Assembly (NCBI RefSeq): GCF_004361885.1
Contig: NZ_SNWH01000009.1
Location: 1-64,000, forward strand
Reading direction: 5' to 3'
DNA from: Halomonas ventosae
GTDB taxonomy: Bacteria > Pseudomonadota > Gammaproteobacteria > Pseudomonadales > Halomonadaceae
DNA length: 64,000 nucleotides
In this document: positions 18,201 to 25,331 of the stretch, piece by piece
How positions within the stretch are numbered: position 1 is the stretch's first letter
Layout: each line of letters opens with the position of its first letter
Notes under the pieces: model-generated
What the model was told of the DNA's origin: nothing
What the model saw: the letters and a program-made list of their open reading frames with translations, nothing else
The model's database searches: none
Program-made: the position numbers and the translations under genes

Positions 18201-20051
18201 GAAGTCATGAATCCAGTAACTGTCATCGCGAGCCTGGAGTTCATAGGGACGCTCACCGATAACCCTGAGGCCCAGATTCTCCATCATCGGCAGCACGTCG
18301 GAGAGCGGGATGGGCTGACCACGATGGAACAGCTTAAGATTGACACCACTGCCTTCCTCCTCGACCAGCCGATAGAGGGAAAGCGCCAGCGGACGGCCCT
18401 CATCGAGTTCGCTGATATGCTGCAGGTCATAGACAGCGGTACGTGCCGAGAAGTCGTCGCGGTAGCTGGCGGGGAAGGCATCGCGGAAGCGATCCATCAA
18501 CAGGTTGGCCTGCTCTTCGCCGAAGCCCTCGATGGCAGCGCCCTGAAGGTCATCACGCCAGTTGCGGGCCAGCATCGCCAACTTGGCTTCCAGGCGTCGC
18601 AGGTCGTAGTGGGTCGGTTGGTCACCCTTGAAGCGCAGGATGAACTGGATACGCGCCAGCACCGACTCCGAGAGGTAGGTATTGAAATCGCCGAAAGTGG
18701 CATCGAGTTCCTCGCAAAGCAGGTTCTTGATGCGCAGGCGCAGCTCGGTGGAGAACACGTCGCGCGGCACAAAGGCCAGGCAAGAGTAGAACTTGCCGGA
18801 GCGGTCCTCGCGGATAAACAGTCGTACACGCCGCCGCTCGCGCATATCGAGGATACCCAGCGCGGTCTGGGTCAGCTCCTCGGTATCGATCTGGAAGAGA
18901 TCGTCGCGGGGGTAAACCTCAAGGATATGCAGCAAGTGCTTGCCATTATGGCCCTTGGGATTGAAGCCGGACTTGTCCATCACCGTGGCGATCTTGCGGC
19001 GCAGGATCGGCACATTGCGCGGCGATTCGTTGTATACGGTGGCGGTGAACAAACCGAGGAAACGGCGCTCGCCGATTACCCGCCCCTGGTCGTCGTACTG
19101 GTCGACCGAGATGTAATCGGGATAGGTCGGCCGATGGATTCGCGCATGATGCGCGCTCTTGGCGAACGACAGCAGCTCAGGGACCAGTCCATAGTGGTCA
19201 CCCTCGACTCCCTGGTCGGTGCGGATACGTTCCTGGTAGCGGGGTTTCTGAATACGAAACACGCCCAGCTTGCTCTCCTCGACCCGGTCGAGACGCTGCC
19301 GACCTTCGCTCTCGTGAACGACATGCTCGTCATAGCCGAGGAAGGTGAAGTTGTCATGCAACAGCCACTCGAGAAAGGCGATGGCCTCCTGGTGATCGTC
19401 GGTATCGACCTGGGGGGGACGCTTGGCCTTCAGCTCGGCAAGGGCCGTGCGGGCCTGTTCACGCATCGGCTCGAAGTCGGCCACCGCAGTGCGCACCTCG
19501 CACAGCACCTCCTGCAGGCTCGCCTCGATGTCCTCGAGTAGCGCCAGGTCAGAATGACGGTCGACCTCAATGGCGATCAGCGACTCCCGGTTCGGCGGCG
19601 CATCGACCTGCTGGGTCGGGGTAACTCTCACGAGCCGGTGCTGGTCGTCGCGCTCAGTCGCCAAAACGGCATTGTGGATGGCATGCACCGTCATCCCGCG
19701 ACGGTTGAGCTCGATACGTACCGAGTCGACCAGGAAGGGCATGTCCTCGTGGAGTACAGCAATGAAGGTATGAGTTGACTGCCAGCCGTGCTGTTCAAAG
19801 TCGGGATTGAACACCCGCACCTTGGGATCGGCGGGATCAAACTGCTGCAGGAAGTGCCACACGGCCAAGGTAGCGCCGTAGATGTCATCGAGACGGCGGT
19901 CGGCCAGGTCGTCGAGCGGCACCGTGGCATAGAAATGGCGGGCGAAGGCACCGACCTGGGCGGCCTTGTCCTCGTCAAGACGGCTCTGAAGCCGCTCCTG
20001 GAGTTGCTTGAGCAGATCCTGGCGGGTCTGCTCGTGTGCGACGTGTTGCAT
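15210..20051 (-). CDS. gdhB: NAD-specific glutamate dehydrogenase, large (180 kDa) type
   Basis: A 1613-residue enzyme of the L_180 class, oxidatively deaminating glutamate to 2-oxoglutarate with NAD. The class has a long N-terminal regulatory region with ACT-like modules (about residues 50-600), a catalytic core and a C-terminal helical domain. In the core RGGKVARGGLRWSDR and VPVGAKGGF (lysine-rich dicarboxylate-binding loops), VVAADKGTATFSD and GGIGTYVKGS are visible. Length equals that of the Pseudomonas enzyme (about 1620). It is a single-gene unit with a strong terminator. In halophiles it would feed glutamate carbon to the TCA cycle. Confidence 0.95.
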   Translation of the reverse strand: MQHVAHEQTRQDLLKQLQERLQSRLDEDKAAQVGAFARHFYATVPLDDLADRRLDDIYGATLAVWHFLQQFDPADPKVRVFNPDFEQHGWQSTHTFIAVLHEDMPFLVDSVRIELNRRGMTVHAIHNAVLATERDDQHRLVRVTPTQQVDAPPNRESLIAIEVDRHSDLALLEDIEASLQEVLCEVRTAVADFEPMREQARTALAELKAKRPPQVDTDDHQEAIAFLEWLLHDNFTFLGYDEHVVHESEGRQRLDRVEESKLGVFRIQKPRYQERIRTDQGVEGDHYGLVPELLSFAKSAHHARIHRPTYPDYISVDQYDDQGRVIGERRFLGLFTATVYNESPRNVPILRRKIATVMDKSGFNPKGHNGKHLLHILEVYPRDDLFQIDTEELTQTALGILDMRERRRVRLFIREDRSGKFYSCLAFVPRDVFSTELRLRIKNLLCEELDATFGDFNTYLSESVLARIQFILRFKGDQPTHYDLRRLEAKLAMLARNWRDDLQGAAIEGFGEEQANLLMDRFRDAFPASYRDDFSARTAVYDLQHISELDEGRPLALSLYRLVEEEGSGVNLKLFHRGQPIPLSDVLPMMENLGLRVIGERPYELQARDDSYWIHDFNLEHHTSTEVNLQEMRETFIEAFQRIWVGEADNDPFNRLIIAADLDWREVAMLRGYARYLKQIRFGVSQDYMATTLVNHPAITRELVALFELRFNPAERPPEGQIEACTARIIQLLDDVASLNDDQLLRRYMELIQATQRTNYYQKTADGRHKDYMSFKMEPSRVTGMPKPRPAYEIFVCSPRVEGVHLRGGKVARGGLRWSDRFEDYRTEVLGLVKAQQVKNAVIVPVGAKGGFICKRLPEGGDRDALQKEGIACYQTFIRALLDVTDNRVGDQIVPPRDVVRHDDDDAYLVVAADKGTATFSDIANEISAEYGHWLGDAFASGGANGYDHKKMGITAKGAWESVKRHFRGLGVNTQQDEFTVLGIGDMAGDVFGNGMLLSDKIRLVGAFNHLNIFVDPNPDVAASFAERQRLFALPRSSWEDYDTGLISEGGAVFKRSAKTIPISRQMKTLFGIKEDKLSPNELIRAMLKSHVDLLWNGGIGTYVKGSEETDAQVGDKANDNLRIDGRDLQCRVIGEGGNLGLTQRGRMEAAARGVRVNTDFIDNAGGVNCSDHEVNIKILIDEVVKRGDMTEKQRNQLLADMTGEVSDLVLLDNYRQTQALDLAELLSRQGIGPFRRFISELEAAGQIDRELEFLPDDEVLKERAANEQGMLLPELSVLISYAKSVLKGDLIASDVPDDPTIVKFVERIFPKVLVERYKEEMYEHRLKREIVATQVANDLVDHMGIVFVRRLIDSTGADRATIARSYVVARDSFQLPRLWEQLEALDNQVPSALQYTMMLDLMRMLRRATRWFLRNRTGMNTRDAIDFFAPRLAQLQENLGKRLRGEEHEAWERRRNEFMGAGVPEALAATVAAAGSLYAALGIIQTASQINEKPQRVAEIYYEIGDRLELPWMSQQITELKVRDSWQAQARETFRDDIDRQQLALTLSVLGMEGGSQDASERVEQWLSLHEGMHRRWCRLLEEVSSGAHGGFPLFAVAVRELVDLAESNRET

Positions 20052-20236
20052 CCATCACCTCGGCTGCCTGCGGCCGCCAGAAGCGGCCAAGAGAACTTGA
20101 CGTGGCGGCCTTTTGGCCGCTTCGCCCTCCAGCTTACGTCACTTCCCGAGCCGACCCCAGCCACATGCCCCTTCGCTCATGGAGCATGTCGGTTGCGCAT
20201 CGCCACGTGACTCCAGTGCCATGCTGGCTGTACGCA

Positions 20237-21343
20237 TCAGTCTCGTCGTTCCAGCACAACCCCGCATTCGCAGTGAGGCGTCCAGGGGAACTGGTCGAAG
20301 AGCGCGAAACGCCGGATGTCGTGGCTAGGCGTCAACGTCTCGAGATTCATGGCTAGGGTCTCGGGATTACATGAAATATAGACGATACGCGAATAGTCGC
20401 CGAGCTGACGGCAGCTCTTATCATCGAGGCCCGAGCGCGGCGGGTCGACCAGCACCGTGGAAAAGGCATAATCGTCAAGGCCCATCTCGGCCACTCGACG
20501 CCCGCCCTTCTCGCCGTTGAGAGCCTGGGAGAATTCCTCGGCGGACATGCGCCAGACGCCGGCGTTGTGGATCACATTGGCCGCCAGGTTGACCCGAGCA
20601 CTGGCCACCGAGGTCCGCGATATCTCGGTGGCCAGCACCCGACGGAAGTTGCCGGCCAGCGCCACGGTGAAGTTGCCGTTGCCACAGTAGAGCTCCACCA
20701 GGTCGCCGTCCTGGCTGCCGCGGGTGACGTCCCGAGCCCAGGACAGCATCGAACGGCAGATCTCGGCATTGGGCTGGGTGAAGCTGTTCTCCATCTGCTG
20801 GTAGAGCAGCTCATTACCATCTACCGCCAGGCGCTCCCACACATGGTCGCGCGTCAATACCCGGCGCTGCTTGCGCGCGCGACCGATGACCATGATACCC
20901 AGTGCCTGCTCGAGCGCGCGCGCCTCGGCCTCCCAGGCCTCGTCGAGCCGGCGATGGTAGATCAGGGTCACCAACGCCTCGCCGGACAGGGTGGTGAGAA
21001 ACTCCACCTGGAACAGCCGGCGGCGCAACAGGTCATTGTCGCGAAGGGCATCGAGCAGGCGCGGCATGAGAGCGTTGATCTGTCGACTGGCTACCGGATA
21101 GTCATCCAGACGGACGACGGTCTTGTGCTTCGGATCTTTACGGTCTACCTCGAACATCGCATAGAAGAGATCATCCCCCTCGTGCCAGAGACGGAACTCG
21201 CAGCGCTGACGATAGTGGCTCGGCGGTGAAGCAAACACCTCCAGCAGCGGCGGCGCGAAGCGCGCGAAGTCACGCGTGATACGTTGGCGCTTGGCCTCGA
21301 GCTGCTCGGCATAGCGGGCGGGGTCGACGACGGGAATGGCCAC
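20237..21343 (-). CDS. trmA: tRNA (uracil-5-)-methyltransferase TrmA
   Basis: Makes m5U54 (ribothymidine) in the T-loop of tRNAs; also acts on tmRNA in E. coli. The 368-residue product matches E. coli (366). SAM motif ELYCGNGNFTVALAGNF, DPPRSGLDDK and the nucleophilic Cys in YISCNPETLAMNL are intact. The start is a GTG at 21343 with a CAGGAG ribosome binding site 7 bases upstream, reading VAIPVVDPARYAEQL; the ATG at 21538 would add a non-conserved 65-residue leader that overlaps murI in another frame. murI lies 67 bases upstream on the same strand. Confidence 0.94.
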   Translation of the reverse strand: MAIPVVDPARYAEQLEAKRQRITRDFARFAPPLLEVFASPPSHYRQRCEFRLWHEGDDLFYAMFEVDRKDPKHKTVVRLDDYPVASRQINALMPRLLDALRDNDLLRRRLFQVEFLTTLSGEALVTLIYHRRLDEAWEAEARALEQALGIMVIGRARKQRRVLTRDHVWERLAVDGNELLYQQMENSFTQPNAEICRSMLSWARDVTRGSQDGDLVELYCGNGNFTVALAGNFRRVLATEISRTSVASARVNLAANVIHNAGVWRMSAEEFSQALNGEKGGRRVAEMGLDDYAFSTVLVDPPRSGLDDKSCRQLGDYSRIVYISCNPETLAMNLETLTPSHDIRRFALFDQFPWTPHCECGVVLERRD

Positions 21344-21410
21344 GGCGGCTCCTGGATTAAGATGACAAGGGATAGCGGGAAGAGTGGCGACAGCGCAAGG
21401 ACAGGATGGC

Positions 21411-22187
21411 TCACAGCGGCTGCAACAGCCGCGGGTAGCCAAAGCCGAAGCGGGCAAGCCGCCTGCCCAGCCGCTCGTCAGGGGCGGTGACGAAACTCGG
21501 CTCCTTTCCCTGGCGAGGTGTAATCCGCGTGACCACATGGGACACCCGGCGAGCGATCGCTTCGCCGGAATCGACCCAGGTCACCGGACGCGGCGCTGCC
21601 TCGATAAGCCACGGTGCCAGCAGCGGGAAGTGGGTGCAGCCCAGCACCACGGTATCCAGCTCGGCATCCTCCCATAGCGGGGTGAGGGCTTGATGCAGCG
21701 TCAACCACTTGGGTGTCTCACCGGCGACCAGGCGCTCCGTCTCGCCAACCAGCACATCCGCGGCGACCGCGGTCACCCGGCAGTCGGCGGCGAAGTCACG
21801 AATCAGCTGCAGGGTATAGGGGCGCGCGACGGTGGCTCGTGTCGCTAGCAGGCCGATATGGCGCGTGCGGCTGAGCCGGGCCGCCGGCTTGATGGCCGGC
21901 ACGGTGCCGACCACGGGAATCGCCAGGCACTCGCGCAGGACGTCAAGCGCTAGGGTGCTGGCGGTATTGCAGGCCACCACCAAGGCACTGCAGTCACTGG
22001 CGGCCACGGCGGCCAGGCAGACGGCGTGGATGCGTTCCACCAGCCAGGCGTCTTCGCGCGTGCCGTAGGGCAGCATGGCATTGTCGCAAGCATAGGCCAG
22101 AGCAGCCTCTGGCAGGCGATGGCGCAATGCCCGAACCACGGACAGCCCGCCCACGCCGGAGTCAAAGACTAGGATCGGACCCGCCAT
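21411..22187 (-). CDS. murI: Glutamate racemase
   Basis: Cytosolic racemase supplying D-glutamate for peptidoglycan. The 258-residue protein starts MAGPILVFDSGVGG, with the substrate-binding DSGVGG loop; catalytic cysteines are C73 (VACNTAST) and the Cys of LGCTHFPLL near 180. Catalytic Asp and His positions typical of the family are also present. ATG 22187 is the family start although the frame opens at 22292. Probably co-transcribed with trmA. Confidence 0.95.
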   Translation of the reverse strand: MAGPILVFDSGVGGLSVVRALRHRLPEAALAYACDNAMLPYGTREDAWLVERIHAVCLAAVAASDCSALVVACNTASTLALDVLRECLAIPVVGTVPAIKPAARLSRTRHIGLLATRATVARPYTLQLIRDFAADCRVTAVAADVLVGETERLVAGETPKWLTLHQALTPLWEDAELDTVVLGCTHFPLLAPWLIEAAPRPVTWVDSGEAIARRVSHVVTRITPRQGKEPSFVTAPDERLGRRLARFGFGYPRLLQPL

Positions 22188-22228
22188 CACCCCGCCCTCC
22201 GACACCACAGAGCCAGATGACAGGAGCC

Positions 22229-22264
22229 GGAGGATGTCATAACGAGGGAGGATGTCATGACGAG
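22229..22264. repeat. 18-nt tandem duplication
   Basis: GGAGGATGTCATAACGAG and GGAGGATGTCATGACGAG are adjacent, differing by one base, in the 184-base gap between murI and the hemerythrin-like gene. A local slippage duplication with no evident function. Confidence 0.75.
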
Positions 22265-22371
22265 AAGGCCGAGGTGGAACATGGCAAAGCAATGGTCGCT
22301 GAGAAGGCCGACCATTCTACCCTACCCACCGACCGAGCCGAACCCGGCCCGCCACCCGGCTAAGCAGACGC

Positions 22372-22923
22372 TCAGGTCAGCGGCTGGGGGGCATCCCGCA
22401 ACTCAGCATAGAGTTCGGGGTAGGCCTCCTGGAGCCGCTCGAGCTGGGCCTGAGCACCTTCTGGCAAGACTGCGGCGAGGGCATCAAGATCCTCGTCACT
22501 GAAGTTCTCACGGATCAACGGGAACAGCAGCTCACGCTCGTCTCGCAGATAGGCACGATGACTCTCCAGGTAAGACTTAAGATCTGCAGCGAAGCGGTCC
22601 ATGGGCACCACGGCATCCATCAGGATCATGTCGAGGTCGTCGGACAGCTTCCTGAGACGAGCCTTCAGCGCTCGGTAATCATGGGACAGCCGTTCGGTGA
22701 GCTCGACACTCGAGGGATCCAGTTGCTTGAGACGTTCGGTGCAGACCTTTTCAAGCGGCTGGGTAAAACCTTCCTGATAGTCGAGGATGTAGTCAATGAC
22801 TTCCCGGACCAGCTGGAAGTTAGGAAGCTCCCCGTTCGCCAGGGACTTCTGTTTGAGCTGCAGGACGTGCAACATGCGCGCCATGTTGGCATGATCCCGA
22901 CGCAACTGCTTCAGCACGGGCAT
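22372..22923 (-). CDS. Hemerythrin-like HHE-domain protein with altered ligand set
   Basis: A 183-residue four-helix protein with the layout of bacterial hemerythrin HHE proteins: DHANMARML (H11) in helix 1, a helix-2 segment FTQPLEK where the family has F-HHPKED, LSHDYRAL (H81) in helix 3 and YLRDERELLFPLI (E129, E131) in helix 4. The expected helix-2 histidines are T54/Q55 and the helix-4 histidine aligns with Y125, so two diiron ligands appear to be missing, although E58, H81 and E129 remain. This was judged by eye from motif spacing. It may bind iron poorly, use a single metal or be structural. Monocistronic. Confidence 0.75.
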   Translation of the reverse strand: MPVLKQLRRDHANMARMLHVLQLKQKSLANGELPNFQLVREVIDYILDYQEGFTQPLEKVCTERLKQLDPSSVELTERLSHDYRALKARLRKLSDDLDMILMDAVVPMDRFAADLKSYLESHRAYLRDERELLFPLIRENFSDEDLDALAAVLPEGAQAQLERLQEAYPELYAELRDAPQPLT

Positions 22924-23020
22924 GACGGGAGTCTCCTCTGTAGCGGTGTGGAACAGAAGGCTGTCTGAATGGGATCAGCCGAGGCAATCTGCGTTCAGTA
23001 AACCAAGCCGCCCCGGGCGG

Positions 23021-23062
23021 GACTGCCCATCTCACGCTCAAGACTGTCCATCTCACGCTCAA
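23021..23062. repeat. 21-nt tandem duplication
   Basis: GACTGCCCATCTCACGCTCAA is directly followed by GACTGTCCATCTCACGCTCAA (one mismatch) in the divergent region between the hemerythrin-like gene and rarA. Function unknown; it could change promoter spacing. Confidence 0.75.
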
Positions 23063-23156
23063 GCTAGCCCCTGGGAGGGAATTGTGCCTGTCACCTAAGG
23101 TCGTATTGCCGATGACGACACACCCACTCTAGCAGCCACGAGCCAAGGAGTCAGAT

Positions 23157-24500
23157 ATGGATCTCTTCCAGGGCAATACGCCAGAGGATGCCGCGCCGCT
23201 GGCCTTTCGCATGCGCCCACGCCGGCTCGAGGATTATGTGGGGCAGCAGGCGCTGGTCGGCCCTGGCAAGCCGCTGGCGCGCATGGCCGAGAGCGGTGTG
23301 GTGCGCTCGATGATCCTCTGGGGTCCACCAGGCAGTGGCAAGACCACCCTGGCCGAGATCCTTGCCGAGATCTCCGGCGCCCACCTGGAGCACCTCTCGG
23401 CGGTGATGGCTGGGGTCAAGGAGATCCGGGCTGCCGTCGATCGCGCACAGGATATGCAGGCCCGCCAGCGCCCCACTCTGCTGTTCCTCGACGAGATCCA
23501 CCGCCTCAACAAGAGCCAACAGGATGCCCTGTTGCCCCATGTGGAGTCGGGCCTGCTGACGCTGATCGGCGCCACCACGGAGAACCCCTCCTTCGAGGTC
23601 AACTCGGCGCTGCTCTCCCGGGCACGGGTACACGTGCTTAAGCCGCTCACCGAGGAGGAGCTGATCGACGTAATGCGCCGGGCGCTGACCGACGAGGAAC
23701 GCGGCCTGGGCGCGCGGCGGATCCGCATCGACGACGCCGTGCTGGCACTGTTGGCCCGGGCCGCCGCTGGCGATGCCCGCCGCGCCTTGGGCCTGCTGGA
23801 AACCGCCTGCGACTTCACCCTGGCCGAGGGCGACGGCGAGCGACTGCCTCGCCAGGCCCTGGAGGACGTGATCGGCCACCAGGCCAGTGCCTTCGACAAG
23901 CAGGGCGACCATTACTATGATCTGCTCTCGGCGATTCACAAGTCGGTGCGCTCCTCGCGCCCCGATGCCGCCCTGCTCTATATCGCGCGTTTCCTTCAGG
24001 GCGGCGGTGATCCGCTGGACGTGATACGCCGCCTCACTGCCATCGCCTCGGAAGATGTCGGCAACGCCGACCCGCGGGCCCTGCCGCTGGTCATGGCGGC
24101 CTGGGACGCCTACCTGCGTCTTGGCGACTACGAAGGCCAACGCGCCATCGCCCACGCCGCCATCCACCTGGCGGTAGCACCCAAGAGCAATGCCATCGAC
24201 AAGGCTTGGAAGCAGGCCAAGGAGCTCGTGGCGCAGCAACCACAGCTGGAGGTGCCGAGCTACCTGCGCAACGCCCCGACTAGATTGATGGAGTCCCTGG
24301 GCCTCGGTCAGGGGTATCGCTACGCGCACCACGAACCCCACGGCTATCCCGCCGGCAGTGGCCATGACTGCTGGCCCGAGGCACTACCCCGCGAGCGTTT
24401 CTATCGGCCCACCGAATACGGCCAGGAGAAACGCTACGCCCAGCTGATGGCCTGGCGGAAGCAGCTCGACGCCGAGGCGGACAACGGCGCAAAGCCGTAA
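23157..24500 (+). CDS. rarA: Replication-associated recombination protein A
   Basis: AAA+ ATPase of the RarA/MgsA family, acting at stalled replication forks with clamp-loader-like architecture. The 447-residue protein has Walker [10 protein letters not shown] (about residues 59-67), Walker [12 protein letters not shown], sensor 1 [12 protein letters not shown] and the C-terminal tetramerisation region ending [13 protein letters not shown] 23157 follows CCAAGGAGTCAGAT. The stop codon TAA lies in the first unit of a 7-nt tandem repeat, followed by a bidirectional terminator shared with lolA. Confidence 0.95.
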   Translation: MDLFQGNTPEDAAPLAFRMRPRRLEDYVGQQALVGPGKPLARMAESGVVRSMILWGPPGSGKTTLAEILAEISGAHLEHLSAVMAGVKEIRAAVDRAQDMQARQRPTLLFLDEIHRLNKSQQDALLPHVESGLLTLIGATTENPSFEVNSALLSRARVHVLKPLTEEELIDVMRRALTDEERGLGARRIRIDDAVLALLARAAAGDARRALGLLETACDFTLAEGDGERLPRQALEDVIGHQASAFDKQGDHYYDLLSAIHKSVRSSRPDAALLYIARFLQGGGDPLDVIRRLTAIASEDVGNADPRALPLVMAAWDAYLRLGDYEGQRAIAHAAIHLAVAPKSNAIDKAWKQAKELVAQQPQLEVPSYLRNAPTRLMESLGLGQGYRYAHHEPHGYPAGSGHDCWPEALPRERFYRPTEYGQEKRYAQLMAWRKQLDAEADNGAKP

Positions 24501-24512
24501 GCCGTAAGCCGT
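24492..24512. repeat. 7-nt tandem repeat (AAGCCGT x3) on the rarA stop codon
   Basis: AAGCCGT occurs three times without mismatch. The last sense codons and TAA stop of rarA (AAG CCG TAA) are made from the first unit. The same unit in another phase ends the WGR-like gene at 10784. Confidence 0.8.
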
Positions 24513-24521
24513 CAACAACCT

Positions 24522-24566
24522 GAAACGAATCGCCTCCGTGGTCTTGCCACGGGGGCGATTCGTTTA
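24522..24566. terminator. Bidirectional terminator between rarA and lolA
   Basis: AAACGAATCGCC(t)CCGTGG / CCACGG(g)GGCGATTCGTTT forms a long stem with T-rich tails on both strands between convergent genes. Confidence 0.88.
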
Positions 24567-24588
24567 AAGCTTCGGGCGTAGCCCGGAA

Positions 24589-25218
24589 TTACAGCGTCTC
24601 GCGGATCACGTCAGTGCCTGCGGGGATCTCAAAGGTAAAGCGGCTGTCGTCCAGCGGCTCGTTCACGCGCACGTTGTCAAAGGCGATGGCGGTGCGCTGT
24701 CCGGTGCTGTCGGTCATCTGCAGCAGGTCCAGCGTCTCGCCGCGGAAGGTCATCTTCAGCTGCTCGAACAGGGTATCGGGATTCCTGGGTACCAGGGTGA
24801 AGGTCTCGCTGACCCCCTGCTGCTGACGGGTAACCTCATAACTGCCGGTCAGCTCGTCGGCACTGCCGGAGAGCAGCAAGGCCGGGGTGTGGGTCACCCG
24901 CTGATCCAGGGGCTGCACCGTGGCCTGCTCCAGGTCGGGGTCATAGAGGATGACCTCCTCGCCGGCGGAGACCACCAGTTGTTCGTAGGGGGCATCCACC
25001 TCCCAGCGGAACTTGCCGGGGCGCGATAGCCACATGCGCCCGCGGGCCTCCTGCAGACGCTGGCCGCTACCATCGAGGATCTGCTGCTCGAAATCCGCCA
25101 CATAGGTCTCGAGTGGCTCGAGAAGCTCCGCCAGGCGCTCGGCGCCCTCACTGGCCAGCACTGACACCGGCGCGATAAGCGTCATGGTTAGCACGGCGAG
25201 GATCTTGTTCACTGTCAT
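24589..25218 (-). CDS. lolA: Outer-membrane lipoprotein carrier protein LolA
   Basis: Periplasmic chaperone that ferries lipoproteins from LolCDE to LolB. The 209-residue precursor has a signal peptide (MTVNKILAVLTMTLIAPVSVLA, cleavage near residue 22) and the LolA half-barrel pattern: YVADFEQQILDGSG, GRMWLSRPGKFRWEVDAPYEQL and a C-terminal VNEPLDDSRFTFEIPAGTDVI. ATG 25218 follows AGGGAGACAGAG. It lies 113 bases after ftsK on the same strand and is likely co-transcribed, the ftsK-lolA order being common in gammaproteobacteria. Confidence 0.95.
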   Translation of the reverse strand: MTVNKILAVLTMTLIAPVSVLASEGAERLAELLEPLETYVADFEQQILDGSGQRLQEARGRMWLSRPGKFRWEVDAPYEQLVVSAGEEVILYDPDLEQATVQPLDQRVTHTPALLLSGSADELTGSYEVTRQQQGVSETFTLVPRNPDTLFEQLKMTFRGETLDLLQMTDSTGQRTAIAFDNVRVNEPLDDSRFTFEIPAGTDVIRETL

Positions 25219-25331
25219 CGTCTCTGTCTCCCTGAACGGGTCCATATTGGTTTGCTGTCATTCGGACCCGAGACGCCCCAACGGGTTGCATTCCCCCGGG
25301 GCTTGCGTCATTGCTGCATGATTGCCGGACA

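Noticed and set aside
17859..19541. 560-residue + strand open frame
   Set aside because: Entirely antisense to gdhB; its composition reflects GC-rich codon bias in the opposite strand and no family is recognisable.
23151..24365. 404-residue minus-strand open frame
   Set aside because: Exact antisense of rarA, whose motifs are unmistakable.
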